Origin: Desmospora profundinema
GTDB taxonomy: Bacteria; Bacillota; Bacilli; Thermoactinomycetales; DSM-45169
Assembly (NCBI RefSeq): GCF_031454155.1
Contig: NZ_JAVDQG010000004.1
Location: 409,798 to 473,797, forward strand
Reading direction: 5' to 3'
DNA length: 64,000 bases
Below the pieces are notes generated by a model. It saw nothing but the letters and a program-made list of their open reading frames with translations. It made no database searches and was not told the origin of the DNA. Position 1 is the stretch's first letter. Each line of letters opens with the position of its first letter. Both the position numbers and the translations under genes were made by a program. Of this stretch, positions 44,678 through 52,907 are shown piece by piece.

Positions 44678-44954
44678 AGGAGGAACGGTCCTCTGCCGGC
44701 CGCGGAATGTTGACCCGACGGAGACCGTTGATCCGCCACAATACGGATCCGCTGAACACAAACAGAACGATCCCTCCTAACAAAAGCCATCCCCCAGGAG
44801 TATAAAGAAGCAAAGGGATGATCGCATCAAAGGTAAAAGTGACCGGTGTACCGAAAAAGGCGAAATAACAACCGAACAACATGAGGATCAAGCTGGCGGC
44901 TTGCAGGACGACCAACACGGAGCCTTCTTGGAAAAGCCGTTGATCCTTATTCAT
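44676..44954 (-). CDS. Small membrane protein, unknown
   Basis: This is a 92-aa protein with two long hydrophobic segments (SVLVVLQAASLILMLFGCYFAFF and LLLYTPGGWLLLGGIVLFVFSGSVLW) and a basic, Pro-rich C-terminus. ATG 44954 follows GGAGG at seven bases. Its last codons run into the right inverted repeat of the element at 44465, which may also act as its terminator. Function unknown. Confidence 0.6.
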   Translation of the reverse strand: MNKDQRLFQEGSVLVVLQAASLILMLFGCYFAFFGTPVTFTFDAIIPLLLYTPGGWLLLGGIVLFVFSGSVLWRINGLRRVNIPRPAEDRSS

Positions 44955-45177
44955 CTGGGTAACCTCCATATGGATACCCCATCCCTTGAGAGTGGGGAGG
45001 AATATGGAGGGGGTGTGAGAGCCCCCATTTGTTTGCGGTTTACACCGCGTTGTGCCAGTGACATCCCATCCCTATCCTATTATATTCTGTTTATTCCAAC
45101 AAAACCCTTCCGGTCCATCACATTTTGATTACAAATGCGGTAGAGAATAATTGGGAGAGAAAAGGGGAGAGAGTTCC

Positions 45178-46194
45178 TTGCAACCCATGGTGGTCGTCAA
45201 ACGGGGAGAAGAGGTGGAGAGCCGTCACATCGGCCATGTGGCCGTGGTGGATTCCGATGGCCGTTTGTTGTATGAATGGGGTGACCCGGAGCGTCCCACT
45301 TTTCCCCGCTCAGCCATGAAACCGTTTCAGGCGATTCCGGTAGTCACTTCAGGGGCGGCGGACCGGTTTCATATGGATGATGCGGATCTGGCCCTCTGCT
45401 GTGCTTCCCACAACGGCGAGGAGCGGCATCGCGCACGGGCTCAGTCAATACTGGAACGGACGGGGCAGACTGCCGCTGTTCTGGCGTGCGGGACCCATCT
45501 CCCTCGGGATCCGGAGAGCCAACAGGAAGTGATTCGAAAGGGAATCGAATTCACTCCATATTTCAGTAACTGCTCGGGAAAACATGCCGGAATGGTGGCC
45601 ACCGCTGTCCATCTGGGAGAAGATCCCGAGGGATACGAACGGCCGGAACACCCCGTGCAGCAGCGGATTTTAGAAACTGTCTGCGACATGACCGCTACCC
45701 CCCGGGAGCAGGTGAGTTGGGGAGTGGATGGCTGCAACGTCCCGGCTCATCGCATCCCGCTCCGAAACCTGGCTTTAGGGTTTGCTCAAATGGCCGATCC
45801 CGTATCGATCGGCGATAAACCTGTGCGGCGGGCTGTGGAACGGATCACGTCCGCGATGATCGCCGTGCCGGAGATGGTGGCGGGGAAAAACCGGTTCTGC
45901 ACCGATCTGATGCGTGCGTTTAACGGACGCCTCGCGGGCAAGGTGGGGGCGGAGGCGGTTTACGGGATCAGCGACAGGCAGCGGGGCATCGGGATCGCCG
46001 TCAAAGTGGAAGACGGAACGCAGCGGGCTCTCTATGCGACGGTGATGGAGGTGTTGCGCCAGTTGGGATTGGACCGGGAAGAGCCGGAAGCGTTCCGCTC
46101 CCTGGCGTCTTACCATCAGCCCGTGGTAAAAAGCATGAGCGGCCAAGCGGTGGGAAAAATCCTTCCTGTTCTGGAACTGAAGAGATCCGATTGA
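45178..46194 (+). CDS. Asparaginase, L-asparaginase II (AnsA/ReAV-type) family
   Basis: This is a ~338-aa protein resembling the thermolabile, Rhizobium-type asparaginases. Motifs: SAMKPFQAIPVVTSGAADRF near residue 45 (Ser-x-x-Lys), CCASHNGEERH, ACGTHLPRD, the SNCSGKHAGM block and GVDGCNVPAHRIPL. These supply the Ser/Lys and Cys/Lys active-site pairs of this class. It would hydrolyse asparagine to aspartate and ammonia, which fits the nitrogen theme of the window. TTG 45178 follows AAGGGGAGAG; ATG 45187 is an alternative. Confidence 0.85.
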   Translation: MQPMVVVKRGEEVESRHIGHVAVVDSDGRLLYEWGDPERPTFPRSAMKPFQAIPVVTSGAADRFHMDDADLALCCASHNGEERHRARAQSILERTGQTAAVLACGTHLPRDPESQQEVIRKGIEFTPYFSNCSGKHAGMVATAVHLGEDPEGYERPEHPVQQRILETVCDMTATPREQVSWGVDGCNVPAHRIPLRNLALGFAQMADPVSIGDKPVRRAVERITSAMIAVPEMVAGKNRFCTDLMRAFNGRLAGKVGAEAVYGISDRQRGIGIAVKVEDGTQRALYATVMEVLRQLGLDREEPEAFRSLASYHQPVVKSMSGQAVGKILPVLELKRSD

Positions 46195-46209
46195 TGCTAA
46201 GCGGATTAG

Positions 46210-46252
46210 AAAACCGGCCCGTGTGCATTCACTCGCACACGGGCCGGTATTG
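46210..46252. terminator. Bidirectional terminator
   Basis: ACCGGCCCGTGTGC pairs with GCACACGGGCCGGT between convergent genes. Confidence 0.8.
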
Positions 46253-46777
46253 TTACGGGCCCGGTTCCAGTCGTTCGATCTTCCCTTGTCCCCAGGGTGC
46301 GACTTTTAGGTGTACCACGGGTGTCTTCTCGGGTGCTTCCCAGGCTGTTCCTGTTCCTTCCGGAACATAATAGCGTTCCAGCCCGTAAGTGAGGGTCAGG
46401 CTCTTTGTTTCTCGTTCCTCCTCGTCATATAACCACTCCGTGCGAGCCCGGGCCTTCAGAAAAACCTCGCCGGGTTCGGTTCGGGGGCGCTGCGGCACCA
46501 CTTCCTTGACGATGTGGACCTCTCCCTGCGGCTCCAGCACCACATAGACCGGATCGCCGTCCGGTTCCCCCTCTCCCTGCCAGCGGTCAAAGGGAACTTC
46601 GTGGATGTCATAGAAGAGCGCGACATAATCTCCGTACAACCAATCGCGGGGGTCGACCGGTTTGGTTTCCAGGCGGATCTCTTTTCCGAACCACCCGACG
46701 GCCGTGTGGCCGAGCGCAAGGCCGACCAACACCAACACCTGGGCGATGATGATGAAGATGAAGGGTTTGCGACGCAT
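46253..46777 (-). CDS. GDYXXLXY domain protein
   Basis: This is a 174-aa protein with an N-terminal membrane anchor (FIFIIIAQVLVLVGLALGHTAVG) and the defining motif GDYVALFYDI shortly after PVDPRDWLY. Beta-rich extracellular remainder. Its start codon overlaps the stop of the DUF2157 gene, and these two families are usual partners. Role unknown. Confidence 0.85.
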   Translation of the reverse strand: MRRKPFIFIIIAQVLVLVGLALGHTAVGWFGKEIRLETKPVDPRDWLYGDYVALFYDIHEVPFDRWQGEGEPDGDPVYVVLEPQGEVHIVKEVVPQRPRTEPGEVFLKARARTEWLYDEEERETKSLTLTYGLERYYVPEGTGTAWEAPEKTPVVHLKVAPWGQGKIERLEPGP

Positions 46778-48003
46778 CAGTGTTCACCCCCTGTTCGGAA
46801 ACGGCCCTGTTTGGTCCGTTGCAGGATTCCGCCCAGTACGAAGAGAATCACTCCTCCTACCAGGAAAAAGAGGGATTTGGGCATAAAATCCCACGCAGCA
46901 TGGATATAGGCCAGGATGGTGGTAAACAAAAACAGGATGATACCGAGGTTGGCCTTTCCCCGTTCTGCGGATGCCATGCCGCGGATCAACAGAGTGAGGG
47001 AGAAAGCGAACAAAATGGTGAGTGTCAGCAGGGTATGGATCGGCGGGGAGGTCCAGACACTCACATAAAAATATGGTATGAACAGCATCCAGCCGTCCAA
47101 GTCCCGCAACCGCTGCTGACGTTGCAAGGCCCACAAAAAGAGCAGAAACAGTCCTCCTGTCACAGACAGATAGAGGGAAGAGGAAGGCAGGGTAATCCCG
47201 TTCCAATCATCGCTTCCAGGGTAAGTAAACAACAGGGCGATCACAGACAGGTAAGCGCCTCCCAGCGAGATCGTACGCAAGGGGGAACGCCAAGGACGAG
47301 GCAGCCATTCGCTTACGGTAACAAAGGCCATTAAGAGAGGCAAAAACCACAACCAGTCCGTCTCGATGGTGACTATCCATAACCAAGCTTGGGCCACCGT
47401 TCCGACGGCCCACAACCATCGAAACATCCCATGTTCCCGTTTGGCTGCTTCCCAGCCGAACAAGCCCGTAAACAGGACAGCAGTCACATAACTGTATGCT
47501 CCCATCTCAAGCACGCTGATCCACTGGGAGAGTGACCAGATGACAAACACGAGAATCGATAGGAATCCGTGTCCAAATAGGCGGGAGACGAACCAGGCCG
47601 CCAACCCCCACAAAATGAAAAGACGGACGTCATGGGCCACATACTGAAAGGTCTGCCCGACCAAGACCATACCGGCACCAAACGAGATCACCCCCAATCC
47701 CGCCAAGGCGGCTCCGAGATGGGGATGACCACGCTGGAGCAACGTACCTCCTGTCAAGTAAAACGCTACCATGGACAGCACCAGAATTGCCAACCGTCCG
47801 AGGGGAGGGATGCCGTCCCAGTTGGAAGCCACGAAGGACAGGATCCCCAGCCCCATCAAAAGGGAACCCAGTGTGGGCAGCCAGGATTGAATCCGGTTCT
47901 CCTTTCGGGGTGTTCGTTCCAACAAACGTTGATATTGCTCCCGGGTGAGGATCCCTTCCTTCACCCAGGAGGGACCTTCTTGTTCCAGCCATTTTCGTGA
48001 CAT
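46777..48003 (-). CDS. DUF2157 multi-pass membrane protein
   Basis: This is a 408-aa protein. The cytosolic N-terminus (MSRKWLEQEGPSWVKEGILTREQYQRLL) is followed by about twelve hydrophobic spans beginning LGSLLMGLGILSFVASNWDGIP, the DUF2157 hallmark. ATG 48003 is behind AAGGAGGA; the frame continues upstream to 48198 without a site. Operon with the GDYXXLXY gene. No enzymatic motif is visible. Confidence 0.85.
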   Translation of the reverse strand: MSRKWLEQEGPSWVKEGILTREQYQRLLERTPRKENRIQSWLPTLGSLLMGLGILSFVASNWDGIPPLGRLAILVLSMVAFYLTGGTLLQRGHPHLGAALAGLGVISFGAGMVLVGQTFQYVAHDVRLFILWGLAAWFVSRLFGHGFLSILVFVIWSLSQWISVLEMGAYSYVTAVLFTGLFGWEAAKREHGMFRWLWAVGTVAQAWLWIVTIETDWLWFLPLLMAFVTVSEWLPRPWRSPLRTISLGGAYLSVIALLFTYPGSDDWNGITLPSSSLYLSVTGGLFLLFLWALQRQQRLRDLDGWMLFIPYFYVSVWTSPPIHTLLTLTILFAFSLTLLIRGMASAERGKANLGIILFLFTTILAYIHAAWDFMPKSLFFLVGGVILFVLGGILQRTKQGRFRTGGEH

Positions 48004-48113
48004 CAAGGTTCCTCCTTGAATGGAAATAAAAACATATTCATCATATGAGTGTTCAATTCCTTTAAGAAGAGTCGATTGATTAAGTGAAGGAAATGTGAAA
48101 GGAGAGGAATGCC

Positions 48114-48596
48114 ATGGCGAAGGGGGAGCGGGCTGGTGTTTATCGCAGAGGGGGATGGCGGAGGTGGAGCCGGTTCTGGTTGGCCGTATGGGTGGCAATG
48201 ACGCTGACCGCTTGCGTTCCCGGTGAGTTCGATGAAAGCCAATTGCCTCCCCTGCCCCGTATTACAGTAGACGGAAAAGAGGTGAAGAGTGTACAAAGCT
48301 CCTACTGTTGGAAAACGTGGAATTCGTCAGTCTGTGCAGACATGGCCCATTCGGTTGATCTGATGAAGAAAGAATCAGCCGTCTCGGTAAGACCCGGTGC
48401 TCTGATCGAGCTGGAGTACGAGGACCCTCCTGATACCCGCCACATCGAAGCGTTCCGGGAGAGTGAGCCCCTCGAGCGGGAGGACGACGAGGCGTGGACA
48501 GTACCCGCTGAGCCGGGCCGGGTGGTCTTTCGTGTGACCGGATGGTGGAAAGAAGGGGACAGTTCGGTAGCATTTGTGGTGGAAGTGGAGCGATGA
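48114..48596 (+). CDS. Putative lipoprotein, unknown
   Basis: This is a 160-aa protein. A very basic N-terminus (residues 1-20) precedes a hydrophobic stretch and a lipobox-like LTAC with Cys about 34. The mature part is acidic and soluble, with a Cys pair (SSYCWKTWNSSVCADMAHS) that could form a disulfide and a C-terminal beta region (VVFRVTGWWKEGDSSVAFVV). ATG 48114 has GAAAGGAGAGG. Divergent from the DUF2157 operon. Confidence 0.65.
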   Translation: MAKGERAGVYRRGGWRRWSRFWLAVWVAMTLTACVPGEFDESQLPPLPRITVDGKEVKSVQSSYCWKTWNSSVCADMAHSVDLMKKESAVSVRPGALIELEYEDPPDTRHIEAFRESEPLEREDDEAWTVPAEPGRVVFRVTGWWKEGDSSVAFVVEVER

Positions 48597-48972
48597 TACC
48601 CGCCATTCGGCTTCGGGGAATACAAAACGTGTGATAGTGATGTAAAAAAGTTTTTTAAAATGTGGAGGATTGATTTCCTGACTTTTTATAATTGGAAATG
48701 ATCTCCTACATACGAAAACAAGGATAGTTAAAGGACCTTCACTTTTGAAATAGAGATTAAAAGTTGGTTACTCCCTGTTTCATTTATGATTTTTATTGAA
48801 TTTGAATAGAAAAAATCCTTAAAATTGGCGATGTATCCGCTTTTTCATGCTTCAGAGAGATAAAGGGTAAAAATCAGAGTTTATATTTTTCCGTTTTTTT
48901 GTTCAATTAATATTCCCAAAAACAGTAATCGTGTAGTAGAATAAAGATAACAATCCCAAATGAGGTGAGGTC
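48597..48972. other. AT-rich region upstream of the RRNPP regulator
   Basis: No gene. It is strongly AT-rich and marks a shift in base composition that continues through the regulator and peptide genes, suggesting horizontal acquisition. It must hold the regulator promoter; I see no unambiguous -35/-10. Confidence 0.45.
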
Positions 48973-50301
48973 ATGTCCGTTTCAAGCATTCATGAAATCG
49001 GCGAAATTATCCGTAAAGTGAGGAAAGAGCGGGGGCTCCGTCTGGAAGATCTTGCGGATGAAAATATCTCTCCGGCCACGATTAGTAACATTGAACGTGG
49101 GGTTTCCCACGTTAGTCCCGATAAAGCAATGTATCTTCTTAAAAAATTGGATTTGAGTATTGACAAAATTCCCGAAATGATGTTACAGGAACAGAAGGAT
49201 TTAGAGAAGATAAAATTTCGAATGCTTGGTATCGAGGTGACCATCAGCACAGGAGAAATAGACGAGGCGATAGGGTCTCTAAATGAGTTTAATCTGGAGG
49301 AAAACCATCCATATGCAGCAACAATGCACTATTTAAAGGGAAAGTCTTATCGGTTGAAACAGAACTGGAAGCGTGCAGAACGATCCTATTATAAAGCAAT
49401 TCAATTATCTAGTCAGAGATTTCAATCCAAAAACATTGAAGCTATTAGTTTCCTGGAGTTAGGAGTTTGTTGTCATTTTCAAAATGACCTTGAAAAAGCA
49501 TTGCAGTTTACTGAAAGCGCTATGGATGCTTTCGTAGAAAATGGTGAACGTCAATATCTTAAATATCTGTTGTTTATGAACAAAGCAATATATTTGGAAC
49601 GGTTAGGTAGATGTAGTGAAAGTTTGAGTGTTGTTGATAAGGTTTGGAGCTCTCGTGATAAGATAAAACAGTCAAGTGTCCTTCTCACTTTTTATTGGTT
49701 ACGAGCAGAACTAAATAGAAAGTTAAAACAACATGATCAATCGATTGAGTTCGCAACGGAAGGTCTGGATTTAGCACGATTGAATCAACAATATAACTTA
49801 ATGTTTGATCTTTGGACAGTGTTAGGTAATGTATATTTAGATCTTGATAAATTGGAAGAATCTGAGTATTGTTTCGATCAAGTGCTGTTGCTTCGAGGGA
49901 GAAATGTAGAAGAAGATAAGTTTATCACTGCATATTCTAGCCTTGGTTTGCTTCACATGATACAAATGGAATGGGAAAAGGCTGAAGATTCTATTAAAAA
50001 GGCTATTGAAGTAGGAGAAAAATTTAATGATGCACCACGGCTTGACAATGCACTTCAAATCATGGGCGACTTCTATTGTAAACAAGAAAAGACGGAAGAG
50101 GCAATCAAATTCTACAATCGATCTTTAGAGCTGGCCCGTAGACATGGATATAAAAAGCGAGAATATGTCGCCCTCTATCGATTGGCTAAGTGTTGGGAAG
50201 GACGTAACGAGCAGGAATTCCAGAAGTACACCGCTAATATGTATACAGTACAAAAGGAACTTGAAGAATTGGGGGTGAAGATGTTCGATGAAACAAAGTA
50301 A
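48973..50301 (+). CDS. RRNPP-family (NprR/PlcR-like) peptide-responsive transcription regulator
   Basis: This is a 442-aa protein. Residues 8-63 form a Cro/CI-type helix-turn-helix (IIRKVRKERGLRLEDLADEN then SPATISNIERGVS). The remaining ~370 residues are tetratricopeptide repeats (for example WKRAERSYYKAIQL, LEESEYCFDQVLLL, EKTEEAIKFYNRSLELARR). This is the architecture of NprR/PlcR regulators that bind imported signalling peptides. ATG 48973 has GAGGTGAGG. The 3' end overlaps a gene for a small secreted peptide, the expected signal. The Opp importer in the same window could bring the peptide in. AT-rich relative to neighbours. Confidence 0.85.
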   Translation: MSVSSIHEIGEIIRKVRKERGLRLEDLADENISPATISNIERGVSHVSPDKAMYLLKKLDLSIDKIPEMMLQEQKDLEKIKFRMLGIEVTISTGEIDEAIGSLNEFNLEENHPYAATMHYLKGKSYRLKQNWKRAERSYYKAIQLSSQRFQSKNIEAISFLELGVCCHFQNDLEKALQFTESAMDAFVENGERQYLKYLLFMNKAIYLERLGRCSESLSVVDKVWSSRDKIKQSSVLLTFYWLRAELNRKLKQHDQSIEFATEGLDLARLNQQYNLMFDLWTVLGNVYLDLDKLEESEYCFDQVLLLRGRNVEEDKFITAYSSLGLLHMIQMEWEKAEDSIKKAIEVGEKFNDAPRLDNALQIMGDFYCKQEKTEEAIKFYNRSLELARRHGYKKREYVALYRLAKCWEGRNEQEFQKYTANMYTVQKELEELGVKMFDETK

Positions 50302-50446
50302 CCGGAAAAAAATTCTGCTTTTTATCTCCATTTCGCTTATGTCTGGAATGTTGTTTGTAAGTGATAAAACGGTAAACATGGAAGCGCTTTCAGTTTACGC
50401 TACTGAATCGGATAATGTTATATCAAGTAATCCTGCCGGGGGTTAA
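50288..50446 (+). CDS. Pre-peptide pheromone candidate of the RRNPP cassette
   Basis: This is a 52-aa product in a different frame, overlapping the last 14 bases of the regulator. It has a basic N-terminus (MKQSNRKK), a hydrophobic export core (ILLFISISLMSGMLFV), a polar linker and the C-terminus DNVISSNPAGG. Position and architecture match PapR/NprX-type signalling peptides, whose mature form is the last 5-8 residues after export and proteolysis; here something like SSNPAGG. A ribosome site (GGGGGTGAAG) lies within the regulator end. The reading frame stays open for 14 more codons after the TAA. Confidence 0.7.
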   Translation: MKQSNRKKILLFISISLMSGMLFVSDKTVNMEALSVYATESDNVISSNPAGG

Positions 50447-50456
50447 ACTTCTTCTA

Positions 50457-50486
50457 AAAAGATATCACCAGAAAAGATATCACCAG
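50457..50486 (+). repeat. Tandem 15-bp repeat after the peptide gene
   Basis: AAAAGATATCACCAG occurs twice back to back. In the peptide reading frame, beyond its TAA, it encodes KISPEKISP. Confidence 0.8.
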
Positions 50487-50588
50487 TCTGAGATAAAACA
50501 TGTCCGGGATCTCATGTAATCTAAATTGAATCAAGGCAGTTTATTTTATTATCTTTTTCAATTAAAACCCTCAACTAGTTCAATGATC

Positions 50589-50626
50589 AATGAGGCAGCC
50601 TTTCCAAACAGAAATGCTGCCTCATT
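50589..50626. terminator. Bidirectional terminator
   Basis: AATGAGGCAGC pairs with GCTGCCTCATT between the peptide cassette and the exporter gene. Confidence 0.75.
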
Positions 50627-50638
50627 CATCTAACCCGA

Positions 50639-51265
50639 TTACAACACCAATTCCCTTACAATCAAATTCCCAATATAAAGAGCGACTCCCCATATGATAA
50701 AGGCGGAAATTTGATTGAGTTTGAGCAACCAAGTGCCCGATTGATCTATTGTCTTGAGCCATCTTCCTGCGATGGCCAACCCGATGAACCATAACCAGGA
50801 GATAATGATACAACTGATCGTAAACAGCCATTTTTCGAGACCCGCGTAATTTAAAGAGCTTGTTCCGATTACTCCGATGGTATCCATGATCGCATGCGGG
50901 TTCAGCAAGGAAACGGAAGCGGCAAAGCCGATTTGCCGTTTGGCGCTCAGGGGTTTATCGGTGGTTTCCGATGCGGAAGATGGGTTGCTTTTCCACACAG
51001 ACCATCCCATGTACAACAAAAAGAAGAAGCCGACGCTGAAAAGCCCCAGCTGCAACCAAGGCATGGAGAGAACGATGAGGGAGACTCCCAACACAGCCAA
51101 AAGGATCAGCAGCGAATCACAAATAGACGCGGTCAGAACCACGGGTAAGGCACGTAAAAAAGTGGGCTGGTTGGCTCCTTGGTTAAATACAAATACGTTT
51201 TGCGCCCCTAAAGGAATGATTAAGCCAAATGCGAGTACCACTCCATGAAGAATGGCTTCAAGCAT
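50639..51265 (-). CDS. LysE/ArgO-type amino acid exporter
   Basis: This is a 208-aa membrane protein with six hydrophobic spans. The family signature is at the N-terminus: LHGVVLAFGLIIPLGAQNVFVFNQGA. SLLNPHAIMDTIGVIG gives the second conserved block with the NPHA motif. Export of basic amino acids (lysine, arginine) is the known role of the closest families. ATG 51265 follows GGGGAGG at seven bases. Downstream of the glutaminase gene but separated from it by a terminator-like hairpin. Confidence 0.85.
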   Translation of the reverse strand: MLEAILHGVVLAFGLIIPLGAQNVFVFNQGANQPTFLRALPVVLTASICDSLLILLAVLGVSLIVLSMPWLQLGLFSVGFFFLLYMGWSVWKSNPSSASETTDKPLSAKRQIGFAASVSLLNPHAIMDTIGVIGTSSLNYAGLEKWLFTISCIIISWLWFIGLAIAGRWLKTIDQSGTWLLKLNQISAFIIWGVALYIGNLIVRELVL

Positions 51266-51310
51266 GATCAAACCTCCCCTCTCCATCTAGATGGTTATGG
51301 CGGCATACAA

Positions 51311-51353
51311 AAGAAATAACCCGCTCCCAGTGAAGGGAAACGGGTTATTTTCC
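51311..51353 (-). terminator. Terminator after glsA
   Basis: On the minus strand AAATAACCCG and CGGGTTATTT form a stem followed by T-rich sequence. Confidence 0.7.
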
Positions 51354-51489
51354 ATATCCCGTGGCCGCTTCTGGTGATGATTTCACTATCATTTCCTTCC
51401 GTAGAATATCATAGGGATTAGGGACCGTCCAGATTTGTTTAAGCAATCATAAGGCGGGAGTCAGGGTTGGTTACGGCCTGCGGATTCAC

Positions 51490-52470
51490 TCAAAAAATAT
51501 TGAGGTCCCATTGCTCGACCATTTCTTTTAACAATAAAATACCCGACACGCTGTTGCCTACTTCATCGATCGCCGGACCGTAGATGCCGATTCCGCACCC
51601 GTGGGAAAAGGGGCCGTTATTCCGTCCCCGCGGCGGAATGGCTGACAAAATGCCGCCGGCTACGCCGCTTTTGGTGGGAACACCCACAAATGCCGCCAAT
51701 CTCCCCGAGGCATTGTAGGTACCGCAGGTTAACATTAACGCTTTTGTGATCTTCGTTATTTTCCGGGGAACCACTTGGGTTCCTTTGTAGGGGTGGAGTC
51801 CGTCATTGGCGAGCACCAGTCCGATCTTGGCCAAATCCTCGGCGGTAATTTGAATGGAACATTGTCGGGAATAAGCTTCCAACGCTTCTTCCACAGGGGA
51901 GGCCAATACGCCGTTTTGTTTCAGATAATAGGCGAGGGACCGGTTTAAATAGGCGGTTTCCCATTCCGATTTGAATACGCTTTCATTTAGAGGCGGGCGA
52001 TAATCCAATATATCCTCCAATAAATCGATGACCGGTTCCAATTTTTCTATGGCGTTTTTTCCCGGAAGAAGAGAAGTGACGGTGATGGCCCCGGCGTTGA
52101 TCATCGGGTTAAAGGGCTTGCCCGGTTTGTGGGCTTCCAGGCGAACGATGGAGTTAAACGCATCTCCGGTAGGCTCCACATCCACCCGCTCCATCACCTG
52201 CTCAATCCCGTGGATCGAGCAGGCGGCCATAAAACTGATCGCTTTGGAAATGCTTTGCATGGTAAACGGGACGTTCCATTCTCCCGCCTTGAGTGCCTGC
52301 CCGCCCTCACTTGCCACACAGATCCCCAAATGTTCGGGGTTCGCTTCGGCCAGGGCCGGAATATAAGTGGCACACTTTCCTTCAGTGGAATAGGGCCGAA
52401 ATGTTTCTACCCATCGGTTCAATTGTTGCGTCCATTCACATTCCACCTGCGTCAATGAATAGTCCTTCAT
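51490..52470 (-). CDS. glsA: Glutaminase
   Basis: This is a 326-aa serine-type glutaminase converting glutamine to glutamate and ammonia. It has the beta-lactamase-like fold with the catalytic Ser73-x-x-Lys76 (MQSISKAISF), PFNPMINAGAI, the NRSLAYYLKQNG helix, LTCGTYNASGRLAAFVG, and GVAGGILSAIPPRG. Full length relative to B. subtilis YlaM/YbgJ. ATG 52470 follows GAGGGAT. The leader contains a SAM-I riboswitch and terminator, an unexpected control for this enzyme. Confidence 0.93.
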   Translation of the reverse strand: MKDYSLTQVECEWTQQLNRWVETFRPYSTEGKCATYIPALAEANPEHLGICVASEGGQALKAGEWNVPFTMQSISKAISFMAACSIHGIEQVMERVDVEPTGDAFNSIVRLEAHKPGKPFNPMINAGAITVTSLLPGKNAIEKLEPVIDLLEDILDYRPPLNESVFKSEWETAYLNRSLAYYLKQNGVLASPVEEALEAYSRQCSIQITAEDLAKIGLVLANDGLHPYKGTQVVPRKITKITKALMLTCGTYNASGRLAAFVGVPTKSGVAGGILSAIPPRGRNNGPFSHGCGIGIYGPAIDEVGNSVSGILLLKEMVEQWDLNIF

Positions 52471-52515
52471 CTCAATCCCTCATCTTTTGATGGAGTCTCG
52501 TGAAACGAAAGGAAT

Positions 52516-52543
52516 TAAAAAAACCTCTTCCCAGAAGAGGTTT
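52516..52543 (-). terminator. Riboswitch expression-platform terminator
   Basis: On the minus strand AAACCTCTT-CTGGG-AAGAGGTTT is followed by T. Its left arm (CCTCTT) is complementary to the 3' P1 strand of the aptamer (AAGAGG), the standard S-box switch design. Confidence 0.9.
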
Positions 52544-52561
52544 CCTGATTAAAAGGGCCCT

Positions 52562-52670
52562 CCTCTTATCTTTCAGAGCCATGCTCTGCTGGATTTAGCA
52601 CCATCGGTCTCGTGAACCGAGGTTGCTGAGGTTTCACAGGGCCAGTCCCTCCACCTCTCTGGATAAGAGA
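52562..52670 (-). promoter_or_regulatory. SAM-I (S-box) riboswitch in the glsA leader
   Basis: Read on the minus strand it shows the SAM-I core in order: CTCTTATCCAGAGAGGTGGA, GGGACTGGCCCTGTGAAACC, TCAGCAACC, a P3 hairpin, GGTGCTAAATCC, a P4 hairpin and the closing GATAAGAG. All conserved S-box blocks are present. SAM binding should fold the downstream terminator and switch the gene off. Confidence 0.95.
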
Positions 52671-52694
52671 CGATTGGATCTTCCATTGTTCCGT

Positions 52695-52723
52695 ATTTTA
52701 CTCGGGCTCTTTGAGGTTGTCAA
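52695..52723 (-). promoter_or_regulatory. Promoter of the S-box/glsA transcript
   Basis: On the minus strand TTGACA (52723-52718), 17-base spacer, TAAAAT (52700-52695). Transcription would begin just ahead of the aptamer. Confidence 0.8.
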
Positions 52724-52812
52724 GGTGAATGTCGATAAGATGAGATACCCCCTTTTTTAAACCTTAAGGATAAGATGAAGTGCTTATATTTTGTTGAACC
52801 GTATCTTTTAAA
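52713..52812. repeat. ~100-bp imperfect direct repeat, copy A
   Basis: It shares GGTTGTCAAGGTGAATG, a GATAAGATGA word, a T6 run, GGATAAGA and TTGTTGAACCGTATCTTTTA, in order, with copy B at 54709-54804; roughly four of five bases match by eye. Confidence 0.75.
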
Positions 52813-52907
52813 TGAATGATTCTGTATAGTTTAAAAATTTTATAAAACTAATTAACCTCAGTGTTCCTTTATTTAACAATTGACACAGGACATGCCTACG
52901 GTCAACC

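Noticed and set aside
44288..44790. Frames across the inverted-repeat element
   Set aside because: The element is non-coding; frames differ between its two copies and lack ribosome sites.
50457..50486. Tandem 15-bp repeat as a start of a CRISPR array
   Set aside because: Two adjacent units with no spacers and in frame with the peptide gene.
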